18,129 bases of DNA, taken from assembly GCA_001313065.1 (NCBI GenBank), contig BBFD01000047.1, positions 1-18,129 of the forward strand. The letters run 5' to 3'. Below, piece by piece: positions 1 to 8,232 of this stretch. A model generated the notes under the pieces. That model made no database searches and had not been told where the DNA came from. It saw only the letters and a list, made by a program, of their open reading frames with translations. Numbering within the stretch: position 1 is the stretch's first letter; every line of letters begins with the position of its first letter. The stretch comes from Silvimonas sp. JCM 19000. GTDB taxonomy: Bacteria > Pseudomonadota > Gammaproteobacteria > Burkholderiales > Chitinibacteraceae. A program made the translations under genes and the position numbers.

Positions 1-930
1 CGCCCAGTGCGGCCGCGATGGCGTCGGTATACAAGCCCACACGCTGGCTATGGCCCGAGGTAAACGGGCTTTTGGAATCGACAATCTCGCCAAACGCTGC
101 GGCGATATCGTCCAGATAATCTTCGTCCAACCGGACGGCAAACTGCGCCGGCTCCAGCTTGAGCACGGTTTCTTCGATATGCGCTGATTCAAGTTCCAGC
201 CAGAAGGCCGGATCGCGCGCGACGGCTTCAAAGGCGGTGCAGAGTCGCGGATCAAACCATTTGCCCTTGCGACGGCGCACCTCGCGCAGGGCGGCTTTGG
301 CGCCATGGCTTAAGTGGTACACATCGATGACTTGCGCCAGCAAGGCAATGCGCGCGCCCAGCGGAATCGCCTCGCCCGCCAGCTGCGCCGGGCGGCCACC
401 GCCATCCCAATGTTCGTCCAGCGCGCGAATGCCGCTCGCGATGGTCTCGTTAAAACGCAATTTGCGCGCGATGCTGGCGCCGCGATCACAGCGCGTGCTG
501 ATCAGCTCTTGCGCCATATCGCCGCCGTTCTTCATTACATTCAGGATGGCGTTCAGGCGCTCACCCCACGCGCGTTTTTTTTGCCGGTGTGGGCAAACAC
601 AAAGCCGAGGATTTGCGGCAGGCCGGTGCCAGCGGTTTTGAAATCACGCTTGAAGCCGAGATCGTCAGTCAGATACAGCTCGCAAATGCGCGCGGCATTG
701 CTGCTACACCCCAGATCCTTGAGCAGCAGCGTGTAATACAGATCCCATTGTTCACGCTCGGGCACGCCCATTTGCCGTGCAATTGACAGGCCAATCCAGC
801 ACACGCGGATGCAATGGCCTGCGGGCTGGCCTTCAGTGATATCCAGTGCATAGCTCAAAGACGCCATGAGCTCGGAGAGCTTCATCTCGCCCACTTCAGG
901 CGCAAAAGACGTGGTGACGAAGGCATTCAT
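1..930 (-). CDS. HD-GYP-type phosphohydrolase, 5' part (runs off the left edge; one frame break)
   Basis: The start is ATG at 930, though an in-frame ATG at 885 is equally possible because neither has a strong Shine-Dalgarno. The N-terminal part contains TEGQPAGHCIRVCWIG and LLLKDLGCSSNAARICELYL, a signature of tandem-HD regulators related to HD-GYP c-di-GMP phosphodiesterases. After a T8 run at 575-582 (6 restores the frame) the reading continues as RAWGERLNAILNVMKNGGDM, then LDEHWDGGGRP and ARIALLAQVIDVYH, the C-terminal half of an HD-GYP domain. A second HD domain starts at the left edge (GHSQRVGLYTDAIAAALG). In the first domain the classic HD pair reads KD and the GYP triad reads GRP, so it is probably catalytically impaired, while the second looks intact as far as visible. 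Known of the family: cyclic-di-GMP hydrolysis. Inferred here: the same, or a sensory role. The frame break is probably a sequence error. Confidence 0.8.
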
Positions 931-1038
931 GGGCGTGTACTCGCAAGGCGGGATCGGCTGACGGGCCGCGCTGATCGCCGCGGCGTCTTTTTTTTCTTAC
1001 GCCCCGACTATCGCATATTTTGCAAAGCACCGCGCCCT

Positions 1039-1050
1039 CGTAGCGCTACG
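1039..1050. promoter_or_regulatory. 12-bp perfect palindrome upstream of the HD-GYP gene
   Basis: CGTAGCGCTACG is self-complementary and flanked by CCCT and GGGG, extending the dyad with one bulged base. It lies about 110 bp upstream of the HD-GYP start, between that gene and the terminator at 1074-1112. It could be an operator or chance. No protein can be assigned. Confidence 0.25.
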
Positions 1051-1073
1051 GGGCTGATCTGTATAACAATTTT

Positions 1074-1112
1074 AAAAAAAGAATGCGCCAGCCCTCGGGA
1101 GAGAGGTGGCGC
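1074..1112 (-). terminator. Rho-independent terminator for leftward transcription
   Basis: On the minus strand a hairpin with GCGCCA/TGGCGC arms (1085-1090 and 1107-1112) continues, after a 2-nt bulge, into a CCTC/GAGG inner stem with a 6-nt loop. It is followed by ATTC and seven T. It lies between the xyloside operon and the HD-GYP gene and would stop read-through from the GH31 gene. On the plus strand it lacks a U-tract. Confidence 0.75.
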
Positions 1113-1164
1113 ACAAATGAGGAGACAACATTTCGAACAAAGAAAGACGATTCTCTGCGCATAG

Positions 1165-1182
1165 GGTGGGTCTAGACCCACC
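1165..1182. repeat. 18-bp perfect palindrome (REP-like)
   Basis: GGTGGGTCTAGACCCACC is perfectly self-complementary. About 35 bp downstream, CGCACC and GGTGCG form a second inverted pair (roughly 1217-1244). The block lies in the gene-free interval 1113-1271 and looks like a dispersed intergenic palindromic repeat. No second copy is in the window, so the repeat status is inferred. Confidence 0.4.
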
Positions 1183-1271
1183 AATCAAAGCGCTATGCGA
1201 GCAGCTGCCAGCCTGACGCACCACTTGTTGTGGGTCACGGTGCGCGCCCGGAGTCCCGCTTTATAAAACTT

Positions 1272-1320
1272 CCCTACACCTCATTCTTTTCCGGCTTCAA
1301 AAAAAACCACCCGCGCTTCG
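1272..1320. repeat. Direct repeat, copy 1 (49 bp)
   Basis: This copy starts CCCTACACCTCATT and ends CCACCCGCGCTTCG, and matches 1466-1512. The only differences are one T/G substitution and the A-run (8 here, 6 in the other copy). Copy 2 contains the last codons and stop of the GH31 gene, so copy 1 is a stranded duplicate of that gene end. The two copies flank the nested hairpin element. Confidence 0.8.
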
Positions 1321-1323
1321 GGT
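1299..1323 (-). terminator. Possible weak Rho-independent terminator inside direct repeat copy 1
   Basis: On the minus strand ACCCG, a 5-nt loop and CGGGT are followed by GG and eight T. In copy 2 of the repeat the hairpin is absent because the flanking base context differs, and the T-run there is part of the GH31 stop region. The short stem makes this weaker than the terminator at 1074-1112. Confidence 0.4.
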
Positions 1324-1471
1324 AGGGTGCGTTACCCCCTCGGGGGGGGCTTGTCCTCGCTTGCGGGGGCAACGCACATTTTGGTTATGCCGTGGACGCC
1401 GGACGGCCCCGGATGGGGCCGGGACCTTTGGCCCCGAATTGTGCGTTGCCCCAAGGGGTAACGCGCCCTAC
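1322..1471. repeat. Nested inverted-repeat element (MITE-like, about 150 bp)
   Basis: Four copies of a GTGCGTTRCCCC-like unit alternate in orientation: about 1328-1339 (+), 1365-1376 (-), 1441-1452 (+) and 1455-1466 (-). The outer arms GTAGGGTGCGTTACCCC (1322-1338) and 1455-1471 match at 16 of 17 positions. The inner arms 1366-1378 and 1440-1452 are a perfect 13-bp pair. The centre holds another hairpin, GGCCCC-ggat-GGGGCC. No coding sequence is evident. The termini and symmetry resemble small non-autonomous mobile repeats. Mobility is inferred. Confidence 0.65.
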
Positions 1472-1512
1472 ACCTCATGCTTTTCCGGCTTCAAAAAACC
1501 ACCCGCGCTTCG
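1466..1512. repeat. Direct repeat, copy 2 (47 bp), containing the GH31 stop
   Basis: This is the second copy of the repeat at 1272-1320. It includes the GH31 stop codon (1491-1493) and the last codons (EARVVF). The A-run here is 6 versus 8 in copy 1. Confidence 0.8.
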
Positions 1513-3754
1513 CTGAGCATATGGCGCTGGCCGTCAATCAGCAGCGGCAGCGGCTGTTGCCAGCCTTCCACCTCCACCTGGTATTGCGCGCCGTTACGTT
1601 GCACGGTGACGGTGGTGACCACCTTGCCGCCCAGATCGCGCAGCGTGGCGGTGGCGCTGGCGCCGTCGTCCAGCGCGTACAGATGCAATTCAACTTCACG
1701 CGCATAGTCGTAATCAGGCCGTTGATCTTGCGTGCCGATGGCCAGCAACGTGTTGGGCCGTACGTACAGCGGCAGGCTCATAAAGCCGTGCTGTTGCCGC
1801 AGCCAGCGGCCGCCTTGCACTGCCTCGCCGCTAAACAGATGGGTCCATGTGCCCGGCGGCAAATAGAACTCCACATCGCCTTCGGCATTGAACACCGGCG
1901 CCACCAGCAGATGGCCGCCCAGTAAATACTGGCGGTCCAGAAAATCGCAGGCACGGTCGTCCGGAAACTCCAGCATCATCGCGCGCAGCGTGGGCGTGCC
2001 GTGTTCGACCGCCTGTACCGAGGCATCAAACAGATACGGCATCAGCCGGCTTTTCCACTCGGTAAAGTGGCGCACCACCGCCACGGCCTCGTCATCAAAC
2101 AACCACGGCACGCGATACGATTTGCTGCCATGCAGCCGGCTATGGCTCGATAACAGGCCAAACGCGCTCCAGCGCTTGTACACATCAGCCGGGGCCGTGT
2201 TTTCAAAGCCGCTGATGTCGTGGCTCCAGAAGCCAAAGCCGCTCAGGCTCAGCGACAAACCGCCGCGCAAAGTCTCGGCCATCGATTCGTACGTCGCGCT
2301 GCAATCGCCGCCCCAATGCACCGGCAATTGTTGGCTGCCGGCCGTACCGGAACGGGCAAACAGCACCGCCTCGCCCGCGCCGCGTTTTTCTACCAGCACA
2401 TCAAACACCACCTTGTTGTACAGATAGCTGTAGTAGTTGTGCATCTTCTGCGGGTCGGAACCGTCGTGATACACCACGTCCGTGGGGATGCGTTCGCCAA
2501 AGTCGGTCTTGAAGCAATCCACGCCCATATCCAGCAAGCGGCGCAGATGCCCGGCGTACCACTCGCAAGCATCCGGATTGGTAAAGTCGACGATGCCCTG
2601 GCCCGGCTGCCAGCGGTTCCATTGCCACACGTCGCCATCGGGCTGCTGTAGCAGGTAGCCTTTGGCCTTGCCCTCAGCAAACAGCGGCGACGGTTGCGCG
2701 ATATACGGATTGATCCACACGCAAATCTTCAGCCCGCGCGCCTTCAGCCGCGCCAGCATGCCGACGGGGTCGGGGAAGGTTTCGCGGTTCCATTCAAAAT
2801 CGCACCAGTGGAAAGCCTTCATCCAGAAGCAATCAAAATGGAACACATGCAGCGGAATCTGCCGCTCGGCCATGCCATCGATAAAGTGGTTCACCGTGGC
2901 TTCGTCGTAATCCGTGGTAAACGACGTGGTCAGCCATAGCCCGAACGACCACGCCGGCGGCAGCGCGGGGCGGCCGGTCAGTCGGGTATAGCGGTCCAGC
3001 ACCTGCTTGGGGGTGGGGCCGTCGATCACAAAATATTCCAGCGCCTGGCCCGCCACGCTGAACTGCACTTTGGTGACCTTTTCGCTGCCCACTTCGTACG
3101 ACACGTTTTCGGGGTGATTTACAAACACGCCGTAACCGCGATTGGTCAGATAGAACGGGATGTTTTTTTGTACGCTTGCTCGGTACTGGTGCCGCCATCG
3201 CGGTTCCAGCTTTCCACCACCTGGCCGTTTTTTTTAACGAAGGCGGTAAAGCGCTCGCCCAGGCCGTAGACGTTTTCCCCCACGCCCAGGTCCAGGCGCT
3301 CAAACATAAACGGCGCGCCGCCTTGCGTGGTGTCGATGACTTGGCCGCAACCGCGAAAACCGCTGCCGGTAATGCGTTTGCCATTGCGCAAAAAATCGAT
3401 GCCCCAGTCGCCGGTTTTGGCGATGCGCACCGTTAGATTGCCGCTGGTCAAGCTGGCCACATCGGCAGTGTTGGTGGTGCTGATCTGTGGCGCGCTGTGG
3501 TTAAGCGCAAAGTGCGGGCCACATCCCGCGTGCCTTCAAAGTGGCTGATGCGCACGCCAATCACGCCTTCCTGCGGCGAAAAAAAAGCGCAGCGTAATCA
3601 GCCCGGTATCCAGCTGACCAGCGCGGCTGGCCACGTCGCGCGGCGCGGCATACACCAGCAAGCCTTGCTCGGTGACGTCCACGCTGTGGATTTGCACTGC
3701 GTACATGACATTCAGGCCGTCTTTGATCAGCCAGTTGCCGTCACTGATTTTCAT
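1491..3754 (-). CDS. yicI: GH31 alpha-xylosidase, YicI-like (frame broken by homopolymer indels)
   Basis: The start is ATG at 3754 ([10 protein letters not shown], nearly the same as E. coli YicI), and the corrected length is about 752 aa versus 772 in YicI. In YicI-type enzymes this releases alpha-xylose from the non-reducing end of isoprimeverose and xyloglucan oligosaccharides in the cytoplasm; there is no signal peptide here. Motifs seen: [38 protein letters not shown], the nucleophile region [14 protein letters not shown], the acid/base region [14 protein letters not shown], and [15 protein letters not shown]. Frame breaks: A8 at 3579-3586 (7 expected, RFFSPQEG), a C missing at 3519-3520, and T7 at 3163-3169 (5 expected, [14 protein letters not shown]). 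T8 at 3228-3235 adds one in-frame Lys (FVKKNGQ). It is last in the transport operon, 88 bp after the ATPase gene, with its own operator-like palindrome in that gap. Confidence 0.92.
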
Positions 3755-3785
3755 GATCGATTCCAGAGAAAAGTATTGGTCGAGT

Positions 3786-3805
3786 CGGTCGAAACGTTTC
3801 GACCG
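3786..3805. promoter_or_regulatory. 20-bp perfect palindromic operator before the GH31 gene (LacI type)
   Basis: CGGTCGAAACGTTTCGACCG is fully self-complementary with a central CG and the core GAAACGTTTC, the hallmark of LacI/GalR-family operators. The same core occurs at 8076-8089 upstream of the operon. It sits in the 88-bp gap between the ATPase stop and the GH31 start. It is likely bound by the LacI-family protein encoded at 8233-9265. No convincing -35/-10 pair was found beside it. Confidence 0.75.
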
Positions 3806-3842
3806 TGGCCGGATTGATCGTGTAAAAAAAGCCGCCGCGAAG

Positions 3843-4929
3843 TTACAGCGCCAGTTCCGTCGTCTTGTCGAACACATGGATTTGCTGGGGCGCGATATAC
3901 AGCTTGAGCACATCGCCCGCAGCGGCCTTGACCGTGCTGGATGCGCCACCAGCACGGGCTGCGGCGCGCCATCGACATTGAGCGCAATAAACGTCATCGA
4001 GCCGGTGCTTTCCACGCTGTCGATTACGCCTTGTACGCTCTGGCCCTCGCCTTCCAGCCGCAGATGTTCGGGCCGCAGGCCAATCCACACCGGCTGGCCG
4101 GGGGGTAGCGCGCGGCCCAGTTCGAGCTGTTGCCGCGCGGCGCCGCCGAATGTCACGCATCGGGCATCGGGCCCGACCACGCCTTCGATAAAATTCATTG
4201 CCGGCGAACCAATAAAGCCCGCCACAAACTTGTTGGCCGGTTTCTCGTACAAAGCCAGCGGCGCGCCTTGCTGTTCCACCTGGCCCGCGCGCAGCACCAC
4301 CACATGGTCGGCCATGGTCATGGCTTCGATCTGGTCATGCGTCACGTAGACCGAGGTGGCATGCAGACGATGGTGCAATTTGCGGATCTCGGCGCGCATA
4401 TGCACGCGCAATGCTGCGTCCAGGTTGGACAGCGGCTCATCAAACAAAAAAAACACTTTGGGGTTGCGCACAATGGCGCGCCCCATGGCCACACGCTGGC
4501 GCTGGCCGCCGGATAGCTGGCGCGGCATGCGTTCCAGCAAATGGCCCAGGCCCAGGGTTTCGGCCACACCGGCAATGCTTTGCTTGATCGCCTCGGGCGC
4601 GCTGCGCTTTAGCCGCAATGAATACGACATGTTCTTTTCGATATTCATATGCGGATACAGCGCGTAGCTCTGGAACACCATGGCCACATCGCGTTTGCGC
4701 GGCGGCATGTCGTTAACGATTTGGCCATCAATGCGCAGCGTGCCGCCGGTGATTTTTTTTCCAGCCCGGCTATCGTGCGCAGCAAGGTGGACTTGCCGCA
4801 ACCCGACGGCCCGATCAAGGCCACAAAGCGGCCTTCCGGCACCGAGATATTGATGTCCTTCAGCACCTGTACCGGCCCGTAGGCCTTGCTCAGGTTCTCG
4901 ATCTGGATGCGATGCGTTGCCTGGTCCAC
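3843..4929 (-). CDS. ABC sugar transporter ATPase, UgpC/MsmK/MalK family
   Basis: The start is GTG at 4929 with a good Shine-Dalgarno (GAGGAGAAG), 18 bp after the permease stop. The corrected length is about 360 aa, normal for this family. It energises import by two permeases. Motifs: Walker [11 protein letters not shown]-loop [12 protein letters not shown], signature LSGGQRQRV, Walker [15 protein letters not shown]-loop YVTHDQ, then a C-terminal TOBE/regulatory domain ([11 protein letters not shown]) ending DKTTELAL. Frame breaks: T8 at 4753-4760 (6 expected, [12 protein letters not shown]) and a C missing near 3946-3947 ([19 protein letters not shown] restored). A8 at 4446-4453 stays in frame but inserts one extra Phe in Walker B, where the family has VFLFDEP. 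Such ATPases are often shared by several sugar transporters. Confidence 0.93.
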
Positions 4930-4947
4930 AAACTTCTCCTCACCGAT

Positions 4948-5770
4948 TTACTTGAGTGCGCCTGCGGTCAAACCGGCGACGATCTTGCGTTGTAACAACA
5001 TGAAGGCAATCAGGATCGGCGTCACAAAGATGGCCGAGTAGGTCATGATCCCGATCCAGTCGGTTTTGGTGGCGCCGACAAAGGCCGATAAGCCGACCGT
5101 GGCGGTCTGGTACTGGTCGTCCAGAATCAGCGAGCGGGCGTATACGTATTCGCCGAACGACTGCAGAAACACCAGGATGGCCGACACCAGAATGCCATTC
5201 ACCGCCAGCGGCAGAATCACGCCAAAAAAAACGCGCGCATGGGCGAGGCGCCATCCACCAGCGCGGCATCGCGTAATTCGCGCGGCACCTGCACAAAGCT
5301 GGCGCGGCACAGCACGATATAAAACGGCAGCGTTTTGGTGATCTGCGCAATCACCACGGCAAAGCGCGGCGTTTCTAGCAAACCCAAGCCTTTAAACGCG
5401 GTAAAGATCGGCGTCACCATCAGGCTGGACGGCAGCGCCTGCAGCACCAGCACGGCAAAGATGGCGGCGCTGGTCCAGCGGTTCTGCACTTGCGCCAGCG
5501 CATAGGCCGCGCCGGTGCCCACTAACAGGGTGACGCCGGTGGTGCCGCAGGCAATCAGCAGCGAATTCCACAAAAAAAGCGCGCCATATTGCGTTCTTCA
5601 AACACCTGGCGCAGATGCGATTCGGCCTGCTGTGGCCAGAACGTGGGCGGAAACTGGAACATCTCGGCCGCGCTTTTAAACACGGTGATATACATCCAGT
5701 ACAAGGGAAACAGGTATATGGCGGTGACGATCAGCGCAATCACCATCAGTACATAGCGCTTCATGCTCAC
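4948..5770 (-). CDS. ABC sugar transporter permease, MalG-like
   Basis: An inner-membrane subunit of the carbohydrate importer, about 270 aa after correction. It starts GTG at 5770 or ATG at 5764 (MKRYVLMVIALIVTAIYLFP); either start overlaps or abuts the end of the upstream permease, implying translational coupling. Several hydrophobic segments are visible, including WNSLLIACGTTGVTLLVGTG and the EAA-loop region LRDAALVDGASPMRAFFGVI before ILPLAVNGILVSAI. Frame breaks: A7 at 5572-5578 (5 expected, MARFLWNSLLIA) and A8 at 5224-5231 (6 expected, RAFFGVILPLA). It is the third gene of the operon. Confidence 0.9.
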
Positions 5771-6670
5771 ACCATCCGTTCATTGCGCGTACTGCGCACG
5801 TAGATCACCGCCACAATCAGCACCAGCACCATCATCAGCGTGGCCACGGCGGAGCCGGCCGACACTTCAAAGGTTTGCAGCGACAATTGCCACGACCAGT
5901 ACTGCGCCACTTGCGACGAATTGGCTGGGCCGCCTTGCGTCAACGCCGCCAGCAAATCGAACTGCTGCATGGTCATGATGGCGCCCAGCGACACCACCGC
6001 GCCCAGCGTGGATTTCATCATCGGCAGCGTAATGCCCCAGAAGCGTTGCCAGGCGTTGGCGCCATCGAGTTCGGCGGCTTCATACAAATCAGCCGGGATG
6101 GCGGCCAGGCCCACCGACAGCAGCAACATATTAAAAGGCACGCCCAACCACACATTGGCGATGATCACCGCGTACAAGGACCACTGCGGATCGGACAGCC
6201 AGAAAATCTTGCTATGCAGAATGCCCATCTGCGTCAGCACATGGTTCAGCACGCCGTAATCGCCGGCAAACAGCAGTTTCCAGATCACGCCCACCACCAG
6301 CCCCGGCATGATCCAGCCCGCCAGAAACAGTCCACGCATAAAGGTGGCCAGCGGAAAGTCCTGCAAAAACAGCATCGCCAGCAAAAAACCCGATCACCAC
6401 CTGAAACAGCAGCGACAAGCCGACAAACTGCAGCGTGTTGCTTAGTACCTGGCCCGCTTCGGGGCGGCTGAACACATCGCGATAATTGGCCAGCCCGGCA
6501 AACGGCCGCAGCAGGGTGGCGGGCTCCATCAAGTCGACTTGCTGAAAGCTGAGCACGATGTTGTACAGCAGCGGCAGGCCGGCAAACAGCAGCAGATACA
6601 GCAGGGCAAAGCCCGCCAGCGTGATTTCAAATCCGTTTTCGCGCGGAAAACGGCTGAGCAGCTTGTTCAT
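5767..6670 (-). CDS. ABC sugar transporter permease, MalF-like
   Basis: An inner-membrane subunit pairing with the MalG-like permease, 300 aa after correction. The N-terminus MNKLLSRFPRENGFEITLAG leads into a hydrophobic segment. The EAA loop is YEAAELDGANAWQRFWGITL. It has a single frame break, A6 at 6383-6388 on the plus strand (5 expected, QVVIGFLLAMLFLQDFPLA). A nearby run of exactly five A (6365-6369) is intact and in frame, so not every run is affected. It is separated from the binding-protein gene by 53 bp containing a stable hairpin. Confidence 0.9.
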
Positions 6671-6691
6671 TGCGTCGTTCCAGAGGCAGAG

Positions 6692-6716
6692 GCGGGCGTC
6701 GGAAGGTGACGCCCGC
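6692..6716 (-). promoter_or_regulatory. Intercistronic stem-loop between binding protein and permease genes
   Basis: GCGGGCGTC, a 7-nt loop and GACGCCCGC form a perfect 9-bp stem in the 53-bp gap. There is no U-tract, so it is probably not a full terminator. Known precedent: in malE-malF-like operons such hairpins protect the upstream mRNA and favour higher binding-protein expression. That role here is inferred. Confidence 0.55.
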
Positions 6717-6723
6717 GGCCAGG

Positions 6724-7942
6724 TTAATGCTTGGTGGCTTCGACGGTTTTATACGCCTGATCCATGGCTTTTTTTAGGATCAGCCTGGTGCGTCAGCACC
6801 GATTGCACAGCGGTCGAAATGGCTTTGGACACTTTTGGCCATTGCGGATTGGGGCCGCGCGGGCGGGCATATTGCATTTGCTCGTTAAACGTCTTGTACG
6901 CCTGCGGCCATTTCGGATCTTTGGTTACCGTATCTTTGCTGGGCGGCAACATGCCGAACTCGTTCCAGTTACGGTTGCGCTGCGAATACATGTATTCGAG
7001 GAAGGCAAATGCCGCTTGCGGGTTTTTGGCGCTGCGCAGCACGGCATGGCTTTGTTCGCCCAAGGCCGAGGCGCGCGTGCCACCGGCTTTTTTCTGGCGG
7101 CAGCAAAGCCACGCGCCATTTAAATTTGGCGCCTTTTTTTTCCACCGCCATCAGTTCCCACGGGCCGTTGATATCCATGGCGGCGTTGCCGTTGATAAAA
7201 GTGGCGGCGGCTTCGGACTGTCGATGGCTCAGCGTATCGGGCGAGGCCAGCTTTTCATCCAGCAGCTTTTGCCAGAACGCGGCGGCGCGCGCGGCGCCCG
7301 GATCGTTCAGCTTGTCCCAATCTGCGCCGGTAGCCTGAATAAACGGCAGAAACTGGAACACGCCTTCTTCATCGCCCACGGCCGAGAACGCCAGGCCGTA
7401 CACATTCTTCTGCGCATTGGTCAGCTTTTTTTGGCGTCGGCATACAGCTCGTCCCAGCTTTGCGGCGGCTTGTCGGGGTCGAGGCCAGCGGCTTTGAACA
7501 TGTCTTCGTTGTAATACAGCGCCAGCGTGTTGGCGCCGCGCGGGATGGCGTAGACCTTGCCGTTCCAGCTGGCGTTTTTTTCAGCGGGCCCGGATAAATC
7601 TGTTTGACGTCGATGACTTTGGATTTGGCCAGATACGGGGTCAGGTCCAGCAGCGCGTTCTTGGCGGCAAACATCGCGGTGTTGGGATTATCGATCGGGA
7701 TCACGTCCGGGCCATTGCCCGACATCACCGCGCGCATCGCTTCATCATTCAGCGAGGAGAACCCCACCTTGCGCACTTGCAACTGGATATCCGGGTGCAG
7801 CTTGGCGAACTCGCGCGCCATTTTTTTCGGTGTAATTGTCCGGCTCGTCCACCGCCCAGACCGACAGCGTGGCGGCCAGGCTGCTGGCCGAAGCCAGCGC
7901 CAGGGTTAAAGTGGCGCAGATTGTCGAAATCCTGATGTTCAT
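6724..7942 (-). CDS. Extracellular sugar-binding protein of the ABC importer (SBP family 1)
   Basis: The start is ATG at 7942, with a strong Shine-Dalgarno (AAGGGAGAGG). The signal peptide MNIRISTICATLTLALASAS ends in SLAA, so the protein is periplasmic. The corrected length is about 402 aa, typical for maltose-type binding proteins. Visible features: KLHPDIQLQVRKVGFSSLND, GNGPDVIPIDN, VYAIPRGANTLALYYNEDMF, PPQSWDELYADAKKL, GNAAMDINGPWEL and the C-terminal DQAYKTVEATKH. Five frame breaks, all in A/T runs: T7 at 7821-7827 (6 expected), T7 at 7575-7581 (5), T7 at 7426-7432 (5), T6 at 7088-7093 (5) and T7 at 6769-6775 (6). T8 at 7134-7141 remains in frame. It is the first gene of the operon. The substrate is inferred to be an alpha-xyloside oligosaccharide from the GH31 partner. 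Confidence 0.92.
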
Positions 7943-7981
7943 AAACCCTCTCCCTTACTGTGACGTCGCAGCGTGCTCGCA

Positions 7982-8020
7982 GATTAGCCGCTGGCGTATG
8001 GGCCACGCCCGGCGCTAATC
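7982..8020 (-). promoter_or_regulatory. Nested stem-loop in the 5' leader of the transport operon
   Basis: Outer arms GATTAGC (7982-7988) and GCTAATC (8014-8020) enclose a symmetric 4-nt internal loop and inner arms GGCGT (7993-7997)/ACGCC (8005-8009) with a 7-nt loop. It lies between the operator and the ribosome-binding site, so it would be transcribed in the leader. The function is unknown: mRNA stability or attenuation are possibilities. Confidence 0.4.
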
Positions 8021-8075
8021 CGCGCCCGGCTTCGTGTCTGAGTTACGGTGTTTTGTAGCCACTTCGGTTGCGTTA

Positions 8076-8089
8076 CGGAAACGTTTCCG
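8076..8089. promoter_or_regulatory. LacI-family operator at the transport operon promoter
   Basis: CGGAAACGTTTCCG is a perfect 14-bp palindrome with the core GAAACGTTTC shared with the site at 3786-3805. Its centre is about 13 nt downstream of the transcription start predicted from the promoter at 8103-8131, a classic repression position. Confidence 0.8.
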
Positions 8090-8102
8090 GTTTGGTGCGC
8101 AA

Positions 8103-8131
8103 ATTCTTGTCGCCGCACTCAAAAGTGTCAA
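8103..8131 (-). promoter_or_regulatory. Sigma70-type promoter of the xyloside transport operon
   Basis: On the minus strand a perfect -35 TTGACA (8126-8131), a 17-bp spacer and a -10-like AAGAAT (8103-8108, 4 of 6) precede the operator. The rest of the 290-bp gap between the regulator gene and the binding-protein gene holds no gene I can support. Confidence 0.7.
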
Positions 8132-8232
8132 GCGTTCGCTGCAAAATCGAAATGCTGCGTGTGAGAAAGCTTAAAAGAATGGCTGCGGCAGAGCGGCAAA
8201 GCAGGGCTGGTGCTATCGGACATGCGCGCATT

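Noticed and set aside
3536..4801. Apparent single 421-aa ORF joining ABC ATPase to the start of the GH31 enzyme
   Set aside because: Two missing or extra bases put the ATPase tail and GH31 start in one frame. With correction the ATPase ends at 3843 and GH31 begins at 3754, separated by an operator.
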